From Microbacterium murale (GTDB lineage: Bacteria; Actinomycetota; Actinomycetes; Actinomycetales; Microbacteriaceae), in NCBI RefSeq assembly GCF_014635185.1, contig NZ_BMCM01000002.1, positions 124,001 through 188,000 of the forward strand: a stretch of 64,000 bases of DNA, given 5' to 3'. A model generated the notes under the pieces. That model searched no databases and was not told the origin of the DNA. It saw only the letters and a program-made list of their open reading frames with translations. Below are positions 9,209 through 18,056 of the stretch, one piece after another. Numbering within the stretch: position 1 is the stretch's first letter; every line of letters begins with the position of its first letter. The position numbers and the translations under genes are program-made.

Positions 9209-10188
9209 AGCTTGATCGAATCGCCGGTGCGCGCGGAGTCGAGTGCGGCTTCGACGACGACGAGGGTGCGTTGGCCTTGTTCCATGGTGACGACGTCCGT
9301 CTGCTGGCCAAGGACGGCGTCACGGAATGCTTCGTGCTCGACGCGCAGCGGCTCACGTTTCGCGAACGAGTAGCGGGTCACGTCTCCTTCGGAGACCCCG
9401 CGGAAGGATGACACGGATTCCCATTCCAGGGGAATGGTGCCGTTCGCGTAGAAAGTGAGGTCGCCGGTCGCGGTATCCGCGACGAACGCACCCTTCTCCC
9501 CCGTGACGACTGTGACGCGCTCCTTCATCGGGGAGAGCCAGTTCACGATGTTGTTCACGATGACACCCGACTTCGTGCGCCCCGTGATCGTGATCATGTC
9601 CTCATACTCACGACCGGACTTGAATGCCGTCTGTGCGAACACCCGTTCGTAGTCGGACTGCACGACCCACGCCGTGAGATCCACATCATGCGATGCCAGA
9701 TCCTTCGCGACCCCGACATCCGCGATCCGCGCCGGGAATGTGCCCTGCCGGCGCGTCGCGACCTGATAGACCGCGCCGAGTTCGCCCGCCTCGATCCGAC
9801 GACGGGCTTCCTGCAGCGCCGGGTTGAACCGCTCGATATGACCCACCGCACCCACGAGCCCGGCATCACGGAATGCATCGACCATCCGCTGCCCGGCTTC
9901 GAGGGTGTGAGCGATCGGCTTCTCCACCAGCGTGTGAACGCCGGCGGCAGCGAGCTTCAACGCGGCGTCCTCATGGAAGCGTGTCGGAACCGCGACGACG
10001 GCGATGTCGATGCCGGCGCCGATCAGCGCCTCGATGTCCGGAAGAACCTTCAGGTCACCGGCCACGCCGTGCGGGTCACCGCCCGGGTCCGCGATGGCGA
10101 CCAGTTCGACGCCGTCGAGTTCGCGCAGCACACGAGCGTGATGACGCCCCATCATGCCTACGCCTAGAAGCCCCGCGCGCAGCACCAT
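9205..10188 (-). CDS. Gfo/Idh/MocA-family UDP-sugar 3-dehydrogenase (WlbA-like)
   Basis: This 327-residue oxidoreductase has the Rossmann motif GLLGVGMMGRHHARVL, the catalytic-type EKPIAHT motif and the GHIERFNPALQEARR segment seen in WlbA/WbpB proteins. It would oxidise C3 of UDP-GlcNAc (or its uronic acid). The neighbouring DegT aminotransferase and hexapeptide acetyltransferase supply the next two steps toward a 2,3-diacetamido sugar. The ATG overlaps the aminotransferase stop by one base (TGATG). No UDP-GlcNAc 6-dehydrogenase is visible in the window, so the substrate may be the neutral sugar. Family firm, substrate inferred. Confidence 0.85.
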   Translation of the reverse strand: MVLRAGLLGVGMMGRHHARVLRELDGVELVAIADPGGDPHGVAGDLKVLPDIEALIGAGIDIAVVAVPTRFHEDAALKLAAAGVHTLVEKPIAHTLEAGQRMVDAFRDAGLVGAVGHIERFNPALQEARRRIEAGELGAVYQVATRRQGTFPARIADVGVAKDLASHDVDLTAWVVQSDYERVFAQTAFKSGREYEDMITITGRTKSGVIVNNIVNWLSPMKERVTVVTGEKGAFVADTATGDLTFYANGTIPLEWESVSSFRGVSEGDVTRYSFAKREPLRVEHEAFRDAVLGQQTDVVTMEQGQRTLVVVEAALDSARTGDSIKL

Positions 10189-11285
10189 CAGGCGCCTGCC
10201 TTGGTAACGGTGTTGACGGCGGCGACGATGCGTTCGAGGTCGTCCTGCGACAGCGACGGGTGCACGGGCAACGATGCGACCTCGCGGGCGGCTCGTTCCG
10301 TCTCGGGAAGGTCCAGGCCCGGCGCATACGGCGCCAGGGATGGCAGGCGGTGGTTCGGGATCGGGTAATACACGCCCGCACCGACATTGTGCTCGGCCTT
10401 CAACGCCGCGACGAACCCGTCCCGGTCCTCGGGAACACGGATCGTGTACTGGTGATACACATGCACCGCACCCTCAACGACCGGCGGCGTGACCACACCG
10501 TGCAGGTTCGCATCCAAGAACGCCGCATTGGCCTGACGCTGCGCCGTCCACGCGTCGACCTTCGTCAACTGCACCCGGCCGATCGCGGCGTGAATGTCGG
10601 TCATGCGGGCGTTGAACCCGATGATCTCGTTCTCGTACTGCCGCTCCATGCCCTGGTTGCGCAGCAACCGCAACCGGCGAGCGATCTCCTCGTTCGCGGC
10701 GGTGACCATCCCGCCCTCACCACTGGTCATGTTCTTCGTCGGATACAGGCTGAACATCGCGAACTCACCGAACGAACCGACCGGACGCCCATCCAACGAC
10801 GCCCCATGCGCCTGCGCCGCATCCTCATACAACGCCACACCCCGCGCCGCCGCGAGAGCCTCCAACTCCCGCATCCGGGCCGGGTGCCCATACAGATGCA
10901 CCGGGAGGATGCCCTTCGTCTTCGTCGTGATCGCCGCGGCGACCGCCTCCGGATCCAAGCTGAACGTGTCGGGCTCGATGTCCACGAACACCGGCGTCGC
11001 CCCCGTCAGCGCAACAGAGTTCCCCGTCGCGGCGAACGTGAACGACGGGACGATGACCTCATCGCCCGCACCCACACCCGCCGCCAGCAAGCCGAGATGC
11101 AGCCCCGCGGTTCCCGAGTTCACAGCGACCGACGGTCGGCCAGGCACGAAGTGCTCTGAGAACTCCGACTCGAACGCCGCGACCTCCGGCCCCTGAGCGA
11201 CCATGCCACTGCGCAGCACACGGTCAACCGCCTCCCGCTCCTCGTCACCAATGATCGGCTTCGCCGGGGGAATGAACTCGCTCAC
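10188..11285 (-). CDS. DegT/DnrJ/EryC1 PLP-dependent sugar aminotransferase (WlbC-like)
   Basis: This 365-residue protein has the DegT fold signature: PAKPIIGDEEREAVDRVLRSG at the N-terminus, VNSGTAGLHLGLLAAGVGAGDEVIVPSFTFAATGN, the PLP-contact EDAAQAHGA, and the Schiff-base lysine in SLYPTKNMTSGEGGM. It should aminate a 3-keto UDP-sugar made by the adjacent dehydrogenase. The GTG start at 11285 overlaps the upstream acetyltransferase stop (GTGA); the end overlaps the dehydrogenase start. This middle position between acetyltransferase and dehydrogenase is the usual Wlb/Wbp grouping. Confidence 0.87.
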   Translation of the reverse strand: MSEFIPPAKPIIGDEEREAVDRVLRSGMVAQGPEVAAFESEFSEHFVPGRPSVAVNSGTAGLHLGLLAAGVGAGDEVIVPSFTFAATGNSVALTGATPVFVDIEPDTFSLDPEAVAAAITTKTKGILPVHLYGHPARMRELEALAAARGVALYEDAAQAHGASLDGRPVGSFGEFAMFSLYPTKNMTSGEGGMVTAANEEIARRLRLLRNQGMERQYENEIIGFNARMTDIHAAIGRVQLTKVDAWTAQRQANAAFLDANLHGVVTPPVVEGAVHVYHQYTIRVPEDRDGFVAALKAEHNVGAGVYYPIPNHRLPSLAPYAPGLDLPETERAAREVASLPVHPSLSQDDLERIVAAVNTVTKAGA

Positions 11286-11893
11286 ACAGACTCCTTGGTC
11301 AAAATTTCATCAGTCTCGATGTAACGGGCCCCACTGGTCCGACACACCCACACTCCATCGGCGTCACCGGGCGTCAACGGAACGCCGGATTCGCCCACCC
11401 AGCCGATGCGCCGCGCCGGAACGCCGGCGACAAGCGCATATGCAGGGACATCTTTGACCACGACCGCGCCGGCCGCGACGGTCGCCCAGGCTCCGATCGT
11501 GACGGGGGCCACGCAAGTCGCCCGTGCACCGATGGAAGCACCGGTTTGGATCGTCACACCGACAGGCTCCCAGTCCTGCGCGCTCTTCTGAGATCCGTCT
11601 GCATTGATCGCGCGCGGATAGGTGTCATTGGTCAGCACGACGGCTGGTCCGATGAAAACGCCATCGGCAAGCTTCGCGGGCTCATACACTAAGGCGTAGT
11701 TCTGCACTTTGCAGTTGTCGCCCATGATCACGCCGGTGCCGATGTACGCGCCGCGCCCTACGATGCAGTTTTCCCCCAGACTGGCGCGCTCGCGTACTTG
11801 CGCGAGATGCCAGATGGAAGATCCATCGCCGACTGCGGCTTCGGGCGACACATCGGCTGAGGTAACGATGCGCACACGAGGAAATTTGCTCAA
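11282..11893 (-). CDS. Left-handed beta-helix sugar N-acetyltransferase (WlbB-like)
   Basis: This 203-residue protein consists mainly of hexapeptide repeats (VGDGSSIWHLAQVRERASLG, VGRGAYIGTGVIMGDN and similar blocks), followed by NDTYPRA and a short C-terminal domain. WlbB/WbpD enzymes acetylate the 3-amino group of UDP-GlcNAc3N. I place the start at TTG 11893, because AAGGAG lies six bases upstream; an in-frame ORF extends to 11962, but that extension looks non-coding. It is the first gene of the leftward operon ending at 5023. A TAGACT hexamer about 50 bases upstream is the likely promoter. Confidence 0.84.
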   Translation of the reverse strand: MSKFPRVRIVTSADVSPEAAVGDGSSIWHLAQVRERASLGENCIVGRGAYIGTGVIMGDNCKVQNYALVYEPAKLADGVFIGPAVVLTNDTYPRAINADGSQKSAQDWEPVGVTIQTGASIGARATCVAPVTIGAWATVAAGAVVVKDVPAYALVAGVPARRIGWVGESGVPLTPGDADGVWVCRTSGARYIETDEILTKESV

Positions 11894-11945
11894 TGGATGC
11901 TCCTTGGGCCGGTGTCCGCACGCCACGGCCACCCGACAGTCAGCA

Positions 11946-11951
11946 AGTCTA
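11946..11951 (-). promoter_or_regulatory. Putative -10 (TAGACT) of the Wlb-type operon
   Basis: On the minus strand TAGACT lies about 52 bases before the TTG at 11893. That would give an mRNA with a leader of roughly 46 bases containing the AAGGAG ribosome site. The -35 region is not obvious. Confidence 0.4.
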
Positions 11952-11995
11952 TCGCGCGGCAACTGGATGCCTTCTCCGTGCGCCCGGCGTCTTCC

Positions 11996-13192
11996 CTAGC
12001 GTCCCCGCCTACTGCGCGCAGCGCTCAGAACCGCCGCAACGGCTCGTTCGGCAACGGCCTGAGCTGACACATTGTGATGCGCCCATCGCACCAGACTCGG
12101 GATTGGTTCGGCGTCATTGCGGTCGAGAAGAAGTCGGATCGCGTCAGCGAATTCGACGGCGTCGAACGGCGCCGCCTTTCCTAGTGCGTTGTCAGTGACG
12201 ACTTCCCGCAGAGCCTCTGGGCCTGCGTATGCAATTGGCGTACCTACAGCGATGGCGGCGTAGAGCTTCGTGGGCACCGCAAAGTCGTACCCGACGCTTG
12301 GCTTGAGCGTCGCGAGCGCAACGCGCGCAGATCTCGTCCATCGAGCCGCGTCTTCGGCTGGAACAGGGGGCAGGAAACGGATACGGTCCGCCAAGCCGTA
12401 CTCTTCGACGGTTTCTTGTAGCAGTTGCTTGTCAGTCCCTTGGCCGATGAATGTCGCGGTAACGGAAGGATCGTCCTGCATCACGATGGCGAGCGCCTCA
12501 ATGGCTATGCCTGCACCGTGCCACTCGCTCATCGTTCCGACGTAGACGATGTCAGATGGGTTGTCCACGCCCACTCCATGAGGCGAGAACAAGCTGGTGT
12601 CCACACCGTGTCCGACCACCACCGTCGGCGATCCATGAGCCAGCGCCTCGATACGCTGAACGACGCCGTCGGAGACGACGAGGTTCTCGGCCGCGCCGAG
12701 CAGCGCAAACCGCTCAACTGCTCGCACTGCCTTTATCACCCAGGCGGCAACTCCTGTCATCTGGGCTGCGTCAGACCAGATATCAGCCGCGTAGTAGATA
12801 TACGGGCGTCGACGGATCCAGGAGGCAACACGCATGATCGCGCCAGTCGTCGGCGGCGGTTCGACAATGTACGCATCTGGGCGTGACGAAAGAAGTACGC
12901 GAAAGAACAGCGGTACGTCATAGCTCAAGTACTGAAGGTAACCGCGAACGTAACCCGCGCTGTCGCGAAGGACGGGCCAACGACGAATCGTCTCTCCCGA
13001 CGTCTGCCCCAATGGGATGCTCTTGGGAGGCTTCGTTGTCAACACCGTCACGTCATGACCCTGGCGACCGAGTTCGGTTGCCAGTGCCTGCAACCTCATC
13101 GAGCCTGCAGACGGTTCAGGAGTGTAGATACGCGAGACGATCGTCAAGCGAAGCGCGCCAAGGACTTCAGATCTGCGTCGCTTCGTTCTCAT
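11996..13192 (-). CDS. Glycosyltransferase, family 4 (WbuB-like)
   Basis: This 398-residue GT-B enzyme has RLTIVSRIYTPEPSAGSMRL near the N-terminus, a GHDVTVLTTKPP block, a hydrophobic acceptor-side stretch around RRRPYIYYAADIW, a VGTMSEWHGAGIAIEAL donor loop and FDAVEFADAIRLL near the end. This layout is typical of WbuB-type fucosamine or GlcNAc transferases. It is the distal gene of the operon headed by the ABC-2 permease, and its ATG overlaps the DUF2304 stop by ATGA. It probably builds the glycan exported by the ABC-2 transporter. Donor not assignable. Confidence 0.85.
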   Translation of the reverse strand: MRTKRRRSEVLGALRLTIVSRIYTPEPSAGSMRLQALATELGRQGHDVTVLTTKPPKSIPLGQTSGETIRRWPVLRDSAGYVRGYLQYLSYDVPLFFRVLLSSRPDAYIVEPPPTTGAIMRVASWIRRRPYIYYAADIWSDAAQMTGVAAWVIKAVRAVERFALLGAAENLVVSDGVVQRIEALAHGSPTVVVGHGVDTSLFSPHGVGVDNPSDIVYVGTMSEWHGAGIAIEALAIVMQDDPSVTATFIGQGTDKQLLQETVEEYGLADRIRFLPPVPAEDAARWTRSARVALATLKPSVGYDFAVPTKLYAAIAVGTPIAYAGPEALREVVTDNALGKAAPFDAVEFADAIRLLLDRNDAEPIPSLVRWAHHNVSAQAVAERAVAAVLSAARSRRGR

Positions 13193-13593
13193 TGGTCGCC
13201 GGTCTCGCCCTCATCGGATGTTCGTTCAACTGCCTCCGAAGCGGCCTTCGACTCTAGTACGCGTAGGCGCTGCTCGGTGAACGCCGCGTGCTCACTGAGA
13301 TCGCGCATCCGTGACTCGATACGGGTCAACTCCGCCCCATATTGGAGCGTCACGACGAACAAAAGTCCGATCGCGACAAAGAACACGAGGTTTGTCGCAA
13401 CCGAGATTCCGAGCAACGTCGAGGCCCACGTGAGCACCTGCGGAAAGACAGCTATGACGAGTGCGAGGACACCGCCGAAGAACCACCACACCGCATGACG
13501 TTCACGGAGCGTGCCTTTGCGCATCAGTTCGACGATCGCGACGAGAACCAATAAGGCGGCTACGATGCCGAAAGCGTAAGTCACGCCGTTCAT
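13189..13593 (-). CDS. DUF2304 small membrane protein
   Basis: This 134-residue protein starts MNGVTYAFGIVAALLVLVAI and has three hydrophobic segments (about residues 4-22, 33-55 and 66-84) with RHAVWWFFGG between the first two, followed by a charged coiled-coil tail LTRIESRMRDLSEHAAFTEQRLR. DUF2304 genes usually accompany dolichyl-phosphate-mannose-synthase-like GT2 genes, as here. The start at 13593 is chosen because it overlaps the GT2 stop by ATGA and has AAAGGA upstream; a longer frame to 13650 exists. It may help anchor or regulate the polyprenyl-phosphate-sugar synthase. Function experimentally unknown. Confidence 0.78.
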   Translation of the reverse strand: MNGVTYAFGIVAALLVLVAIVELMRKGTLRERHAVWWFFGGVLALVIAVFPQVLTWASTLLGISVATNLVFFVAIGLLFVVTLQYGAELTRIESRMRDLSEHAAFTEQRLRVLESKAASEAVERTSDEGETGDQ

Positions 13594-14363
13594 AATGCGA
13601 TGTCCTTTCCGGACCGCGGGCGCATCATGGCCAACGCGAAGGCCGCGCACGCTCGCACCAGGTAGACGGCCGCCTTCACCGGGTGGTGTGACGGTTCCCC
13701 ACCCTGGCGAACGCGCATCTCGACGGGGATCTGCTGGATACGAAGGCCGGAACGGGCCGCAATCACCAAAGCTTCAACCGTGTCACCGAGATACTCCGCA
13801 GGAAGATTATCCGCGAAGACCTCAATAGACCGTGGTCCGGCCGCTTTGAATCCGCTCGTCACATCAGTGAGTCGAGTATTCGCGACACGACTCACCACCA
13901 CCGCCAACAAGCGCATCGCCCATCGCCTCGGTCCCTTGACGGAATAAGATCCGACACCAGCGAATCGAGCACCGATCACGAGGTCAGAGTCAGTTAGTCC
14001 GTCCAGAAGCGTCGGGATTGCAGATGCGTCATGTTGTCCGTCGGCGTCGACCTGCACGACGACGGAGAAGTCATGGTTTCGAGCGAAACGGAACCCCGCG
14101 CGCATTGCCCCGCCGACCCCGAGGTTGTACGGCAAGGTGAGCACGATTGCACCTGCTGCATGCGCGCGCAGGCCGGTCTGATCTGACGACCCGTCGTCGA
14201 CGACAAGACACTGTGCCAGCGGAATAGCACGATTGACGTCGCGGACCACGTCCGCGACGGAATCCTCTTCGTTCAGCGCCGGAATGACGACGAGAACGGA
14301 TCGATCGACCGGACGCATCGATTGAGATCCTATCGACCGGTCCGGCGAGGTTACTGAGCGCAC
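13590..14363 (-). CDS. Polyprenyl-phosphate sugar synthase, GT2 (dolichyl-phosphate-mannose-synthase-like)
   Basis: The core VLVVIPALNEEDSVADVVRD, the QCLVVDDGSSDQT block and the metal-binding VVQVDADGQHD define a DPM1-like GT2. FAGVGSYSVKGPRRWAMRLL and DVTSGFKAAG are further family hallmarks. It should make a polyprenyl-phosphate-linked sugar for use by a GT-C enzyme outside the membrane; the adjacent DUF6541 protein is a candidate. GTG 14363 overlaps the DUF6541 stop by 13 bases and gives 257 residues; ATG 14318 gives 242 residues and also has an AGGA-type site, so the start is uncertain. The end overlaps DUF2304 by ATGA. Confidence 0.85.
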   Translation of the reverse strand: MRSVTSPDRSIGSQSMRPVDRSVLVVIPALNEEDSVADVVRDVNRAIPLAQCLVVDDGSSDQTGLRAHAAGAIVLTLPYNLGVGGAMRAGFRFARNHDFSVVVQVDADGQHDASAIPTLLDGLTDSDLVIGARFAGVGSYSVKGPRRWAMRLLAVVVSRVANTRLTDVTSGFKAAGPRSIEVFADNLPAEYLGDTVEALVIAARSGLRIQQIPVEMRVRQGGEPSHHPVKAAVYLVRACAAFALAMMRPRSGKDIAL

Positions 14364-16285
14364 GCCGTGATCCGCCAGAGTGAGACCGTACCTTCTTGCA
14401 CGACCAACTCGAATCCGTCCTGTCCGGCGAAATCGGTCATGCCTGGCATTTGATACCGCCCAGGACCTTGCTCACCGATACCGAAGTCGAGTACGTACTC
14501 CGGGTCGTCGTACGCAGCGAGGGCTTCGCAGACCTGAGGTTCCTCAGCGACATCCCTGAGATCAGCTGCGAGGATGGTCCAGGCTCCGCTCGTCGGCGGT
14601 GACCACGTTCGGGGATAGACGTCGAGTCCGCTAAGGAAATAGCCGAACGCCGTGCCCGTCGACGGGTTGCCGATGATACGAGCATCAGCATCTACCAATT
14701 CATCCAAAGACTCGAGCAGGGCTCGCTCATCCGGATTCAGATAGGCGTCCGCCATGGCGAGATATCGCGACTCCCGGTCGTATGTGCCCTCGAGAACGGC
14801 GGGCATCGCCACAGGGCGTAGCAACACGAGAACGATCATGAAGACCGCCGTTCCCCCCAACGCCAGCAGACGCGCGGCCGACGTGCTCGGCGAGCGATGC
14901 ACCAAGCGCGCAATCGCGTGTGCGATCCCGTCGACGCCGATCGCCGCGAGTGGGATCACGACGATCGGCGCGAGCGCGGCGATGCGATAGGGATCTGCAT
15001 ACCAAGCGCCGAGGATCTCGGCGCGGATGAACGGGTTCCCGATCGCTGCGACCATGACGTACAACAACGAGATCCCGAGCCACGCGACAGCGAACCATCG
15101 CAGCCTGCCGTGACGCAGCGCAATCACGAGTCCGATGATCATCAGCACGCTGATCCCGAATGCGAAAGGGACGAGCACATGCCCGTTGAGGAGGACGTCG
15201 AAGGCGACTTCGAGCTTGCCGCGGAACGGTGGCCAGTGTGACCCGCTCGTGCCGTTGGCAAGGAAAAGCCACGTTGCGATGAGAGCAAGCCAAGCGATCA
15301 CGCCCAACGCGGCAGCCCGCGCGGGGCCGATCATCGCCGCCCTGTCAACAAGCCGGAAGGTCAGCCACGTCACGAGGATCGCCGCCCACGGGAGGATCGC
15401 CGCGGGCTGCGAAAGAAGCAGCGCCCCCATCGTCACGAGTATGAGAAGCGCACCACGAACTACCGCCTGCCAGGGCTTTGCACCGACGCTCCAGCGCGGC
15501 AACGACATGACCAGCGCGACACCTGCCGGGATGAGCGCGATGGACAGCGCATTCGGGAACAGCACGCCCCATTGGAACATCAGTAATGGAAACGTCTGCA
15601 GGGCGCTGGAAAGAACTGCAGCGTATCCGGCCACACTGTCTGACCCGGTAAGGGTTCGGGCGAGCCAGGCGATGCCAAGCGGCCAGATGAACGCGCCTAT
15701 CACGACAGACACGATGTTCGCAGTCACCGGAATCTCAGCCCCAGTGATCATCACGATCAACGACACCACGCCATGCCATGCAGCGGGATAGAAGCTCTGT
15801 CCTCCGATAACGGCGTTGACGTGCATCGAGGATGCGTCCGAGGTCTCGAGGATGAATCGGATCGCGTTCATGTGGAACACGGCGTCGTTCGTCTGAGAGA
15901 TTCCGGACGGGTCCGAGATATAGCCTGCGAGTCGCCAGATTGCGATCACGATGCCCAGGGCGAGGGCGACGGGGATAATCCATCGACGGCCGGTCGTTGC
16001 CGACGACGACCATGGAATCCTGTGGCCGAGTGCCCAACTGATCGCCCAGGAGACGGCGATGAGGAGGAGCACAGCGATTCCCCAGCTCAGCGGCGACCAT
16101 CCGATACCGACTGCGCCGAATGCCACCGCGATCACCGCTGTGGCGGCCACTGTGAACAGCGGTGCGGTCGCGAACAGCGCGAGCCCACGCAGCCCCGCGC
16201 CGAACATCGCGACGGTCCCAGGGACGAAGACGACGAGCAACGACGCCAGCAGAATCGGCGTCTGCCCCAGCCAATCCAGGATCAC
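14351..16285 (-). CDS. DUF6541-type polytopic membrane protein, candidate GT-C glycosyltransferase
   Basis: This 644-residue protein is almost entirely hydrophobic in its first 480 residues, with about 12-14 predicted membrane helices beginning WLGQTPILLASLLVVFVPGT. An extracellular-type C-terminal domain (about residues 500-644) contains NPDERALLESLDELVDADARIIGNPSTGTAFGY. DUF6541 proteins resemble GT-C membrane transferases; QTNDAVFHMNAIRFI in the first large loop contains an Asp that could play the catalytic role. It sits between the ABC ATPase (ATGA overlap) and the polyprenyl-phosphate-sugar synthase, which supports use of a lipid-linked sugar donor. The catalytic role is inference. Confidence 0.75.
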   Translation of the reverse strand: MILDWLGQTPILLASLLVVFVPGTVAMFGAGLRGLALFATAPLFTVAATAVIAVAFGAVGIGWSPLSWGIAVLLLIAVSWAISWALGHRIPWSSSATTGRRWIIPVALALGIVIAIWRLAGYISDPSGISQTNDAVFHMNAIRFILETSDASSMHVNAVIGGQSFYPAAWHGVVSLIVMITGAEIPVTANIVSVVIGAFIWPLGIAWLARTLTGSDSVAGYAAVLSSALQTFPLLMFQWGVLFPNALSIALIPAGVALVMSLPRWSVGAKPWQAVVRGALLILVTMGALLLSQPAAILPWAAILVTWLTFRLVDRAAMIGPARAAALGVIAWLALIATWLFLANGTSGSHWPPFRGKLEVAFDVLLNGHVLVPFAFGISVLMIIGLVIALRHGRLRWFAVAWLGISLLYVMVAAIGNPFIRAEILGAWYADPYRIAALAPIVVIPLAAIGVDGIAHAIARLVHRSPSTSAARLLALGGTAVFMIVLVLLRPVAMPAVLEGTYDRESRYLAMADAYLNPDERALLESLDELVDADARIIGNPSTGTAFGYFLSGLDVYPRTWSPPTSGAWTILAADLRDVAEEPQVCEALAAYDDPEYVLDFGIGEQGPGRYQMPGMTDFAGQDGFELVVQEGTVSLWRITACAQ

Positions 16286-17019
16286 TTGTCCACCAGAGCG
16301 ATCGCACCTTCGATCTCACCGTCGTAGATGACCTCGCCTTTGTTGATCACCACGCCCCTGGAGCACAGTTCCCGAACCATCTCCATGTCATGGCTCACGA
16401 CGACGAGCGTCTTGCCCCGTGCGATGAGTTCTTCGAACTTGAGGCGGCACTTCTCACGGAACGGCGCGTCGCCGACCGAAAGGATCTCGTCGACGAGCAG
16501 CACGTCAAGTTCAACGTGAATGGCCACCGAGAAGGCAAGACGCATGAACATACCCGACGAATAGTGCTTGACCTCTTGGTCGATGAACTGTTCGATCTCG
16601 CTGAACGCCACGATCTCGTCGTACCGCGCTTCGATCTCATGTCTCTTCATACCGAGTATCGCAGCATTGAGAAACACGTTCTCGCGGCCCGAGAGTTCGG
16701 GATGGAACCCGGCGCCGACTTCTATGAGTCCAGCGACACGTCCGCGAGTAAGGACCTCCCCCTCATCAGGTTCCATCACACCGGAGACGAGCTTGAGCAG
16801 CGTGGACTTGCCCGATCCGTTCAGGCCGAGGACCGCGACGGACTCCCCTTCGCCGATGACCAGATCCACACCTTTGAGTGCCTCGAACTGGCTCGTGAGC
16901 TGGCGCCGTTTGATCCAGGAGACGACGGTGTCCTTCAGCGAGAACGCGTGATTGAGTGTGAATCGCTTCTTCACACCGTCGATGATGATGCTCGGCTTGA
17001 TCGCCGCCTGATCGCTCAT
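16282..17019 (-). CDS. ABC-2 polysaccharide exporter ATPase (Wzt/TagH-like)
   Basis: This 245-residue ATPase has Walker A GLNGSGKST, the polysaccharide-exporter variant signature HYSSGMFMRLAFSVAI, Walker B VLLVDEILSVGD and VVSHDMEMV. RGRVAGLIEVGAGFHPELSGRENVFLNAAI is a block specific to O-antigen and teichoic-acid exporters. It ends soon after the ATPase core, so there is no C-terminal carbohydrate-binding module like that of O9a Wzt. The start at 17019 is set by the ATGA overlap with the permease stop; a longer frame to 17115 reads into the permease gene. With the permease it would export the finished or lipid-linked glycan. Confidence 0.9.
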   Translation of the reverse strand: MSDQAAIKPSIIIDGVKKRFTLNHAFSLKDTVVSWIKRRQLTSQFEALKGVDLVIGEGESVAVLGLNGSGKSTLLKLVSGVMEPDEGEVLTRGRVAGLIEVGAGFHPELSGRENVFLNAAILGMKRHEIEARYDEIVAFSEIEQFIDQEVKHYSSGMFMRLAFSVAIHVELDVLLVDEILSVGDAPFREKCRLKFEELIARGKTLVVVSHDMEMVRELCSRGVVINKGEVIYDGEIEGAIALVDK

Positions 17020-17966
17020 AGGTCTTGTGCGAACCTTCCTTCGAGGCGACGGAAAATCAACTGTCCCAGAAGCAGCGTGCCGAGTGCGATCAGGAACGTC
17101 CAGAGCGTGTTCCATGCCAGTCCCGGCGGGATTGCCATCATCTGATCGCCGCCGTAGCCAGCGGCGGACACCAGACCCTCAGTAGCGGGTCTCCAGAATG
17201 CATAGTGGAAGAGCTCGACACCGTGCGTGATCGGGTTCAGCAGATACACCTCGACCAGCCACTGGGGCCACTGCAGTCGGTCGACAACGGCTTCCTGCAC
17301 CATCGTCCAGGAGTAGAGCACGGGAGACGCCCATGTGGCGAGGAGCAACATCAGCTCGACGATGTTCTCCGCGTCGCGGTAACGAACGTTGATCGCCCCG
17401 AAGAACAACCCGACTCCGAGCGAGAAGAGCATCACGATCACCATCGCGGCGAAGATCGCCAGCACGCCGAAGATTGAGACGTGTGTGATCCATCCCATCA
17501 GCAGGCACACGAGCAGCAGCAGTCCGACCTGCGGCAGGAAGTGCACGAACGAGACGATGACCGCGGATACGGCGAACAGCTGCCTCGGCAGGAACACCTT
17601 TCGCACCAAGGGTGCATTGCCCACGATCGACGTCGTGGCGTTCTTGAATCCCTCGGAGAACAGATTGATGACGACGATGCCGGAGAAGAGGTACACCGCG
17701 TAGTTCGGAACGTCGCGGTCGAGGTTCATGAAGACGCCGAGAACGATCCAGAACACCAAGAACTGCGCCGCCGGCCGGACGTATGACCATGTCCACCCCA
17801 ACACGGAGTTGCGGTAGCGAGTCGTCACACCGGTGCGGACGAGCAGGTTCAGCAGATATCGCCAGCGCACGACATCAATCAGCCCGCGGCTCTTACCAGG
17901 GGTGTCGAAGTCAGAACGCGGGACAGTAGCGAAAAGATCTCGGGTGTCAGTCACGGGCCCACTCAC
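17016..17966 (-). CDS. ABC-2 polysaccharide exporter permease (Wzm/TagG-like)
   Basis: This 316-residue permease has six membrane helices. VVRWRYLLNLLVRTGVTTRYRNSVLGWTWSYVRP is the amphipathic gate-helix region of Wzm/TagG proteins, and LLATWASPVLYSW and LNPITHGVELFHYAFW are later family markers. The GTG start at 17966 heads the operon that runs to 11996; an in-frame GTG four codons later (17954) is an alternative. It partners the ATPase encoded just downstream. The polymer exported is not readable from sequence, but nearby genes offer legionaminic acid, rhamnose and a diacetamido sugar. Confidence 0.9.
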   Translation of the reverse strand: MSGPVTDTRDLFATVPRSDFDTPGKSRGLIDVVRWRYLLNLLVRTGVTTRYRNSVLGWTWSYVRPAAQFLVFWIVLGVFMNLDRDVPNYAVYLFSGIVVINLFSEGFKNATTSIVGNAPLVRKVFLPRQLFAVSAVIVSFVHFLPQVGLLLLVCLLMGWITHVSIFGVLAIFAAMVIVMLFSLGVGLFFGAINVRYRDAENIVELMLLLATWASPVLYSWTMVQEAVVDRLQWPQWLVEVYLLNPITHGVELFHYAFWRPATEGLVSAAGYGGDQMMAIPPGLAWNTLWTFLIALGTLLLGQLIFRRLEGRFAQDL

Positions 17967-18001
17967 TCGGCGACAGCGGCACAGGCCGCCTCGAATTCAG
18001 T

Positions 18002-18007
18002 AGTTTA
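18002..18007 (-). promoter_or_regulatory. Putative -10 (TAAACT) of the ABC-2 exporter operon
   Basis: On the minus strand TAAACT lies in the 90-base gap between the leg operon end and the permease start, about 35 bases before the GTG at 17966. It is the only good TANNNT match in the gap. No clear terminator for the leg operon was seen in the same gap, so some read-through is possible. Confidence 0.4.
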
Positions 18008-18056
18008 CGGTACGGATCCTGACGCCTGACTTCGCTGGCTGAAGCCGCCGCAGCGT

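Noticed and set aside
9873-11159. 428-codon frame on the plus strand
   Set aside because: It overlaps the well-supported dehydrogenase and aminotransferase genes and is Arg-rich without motifs.
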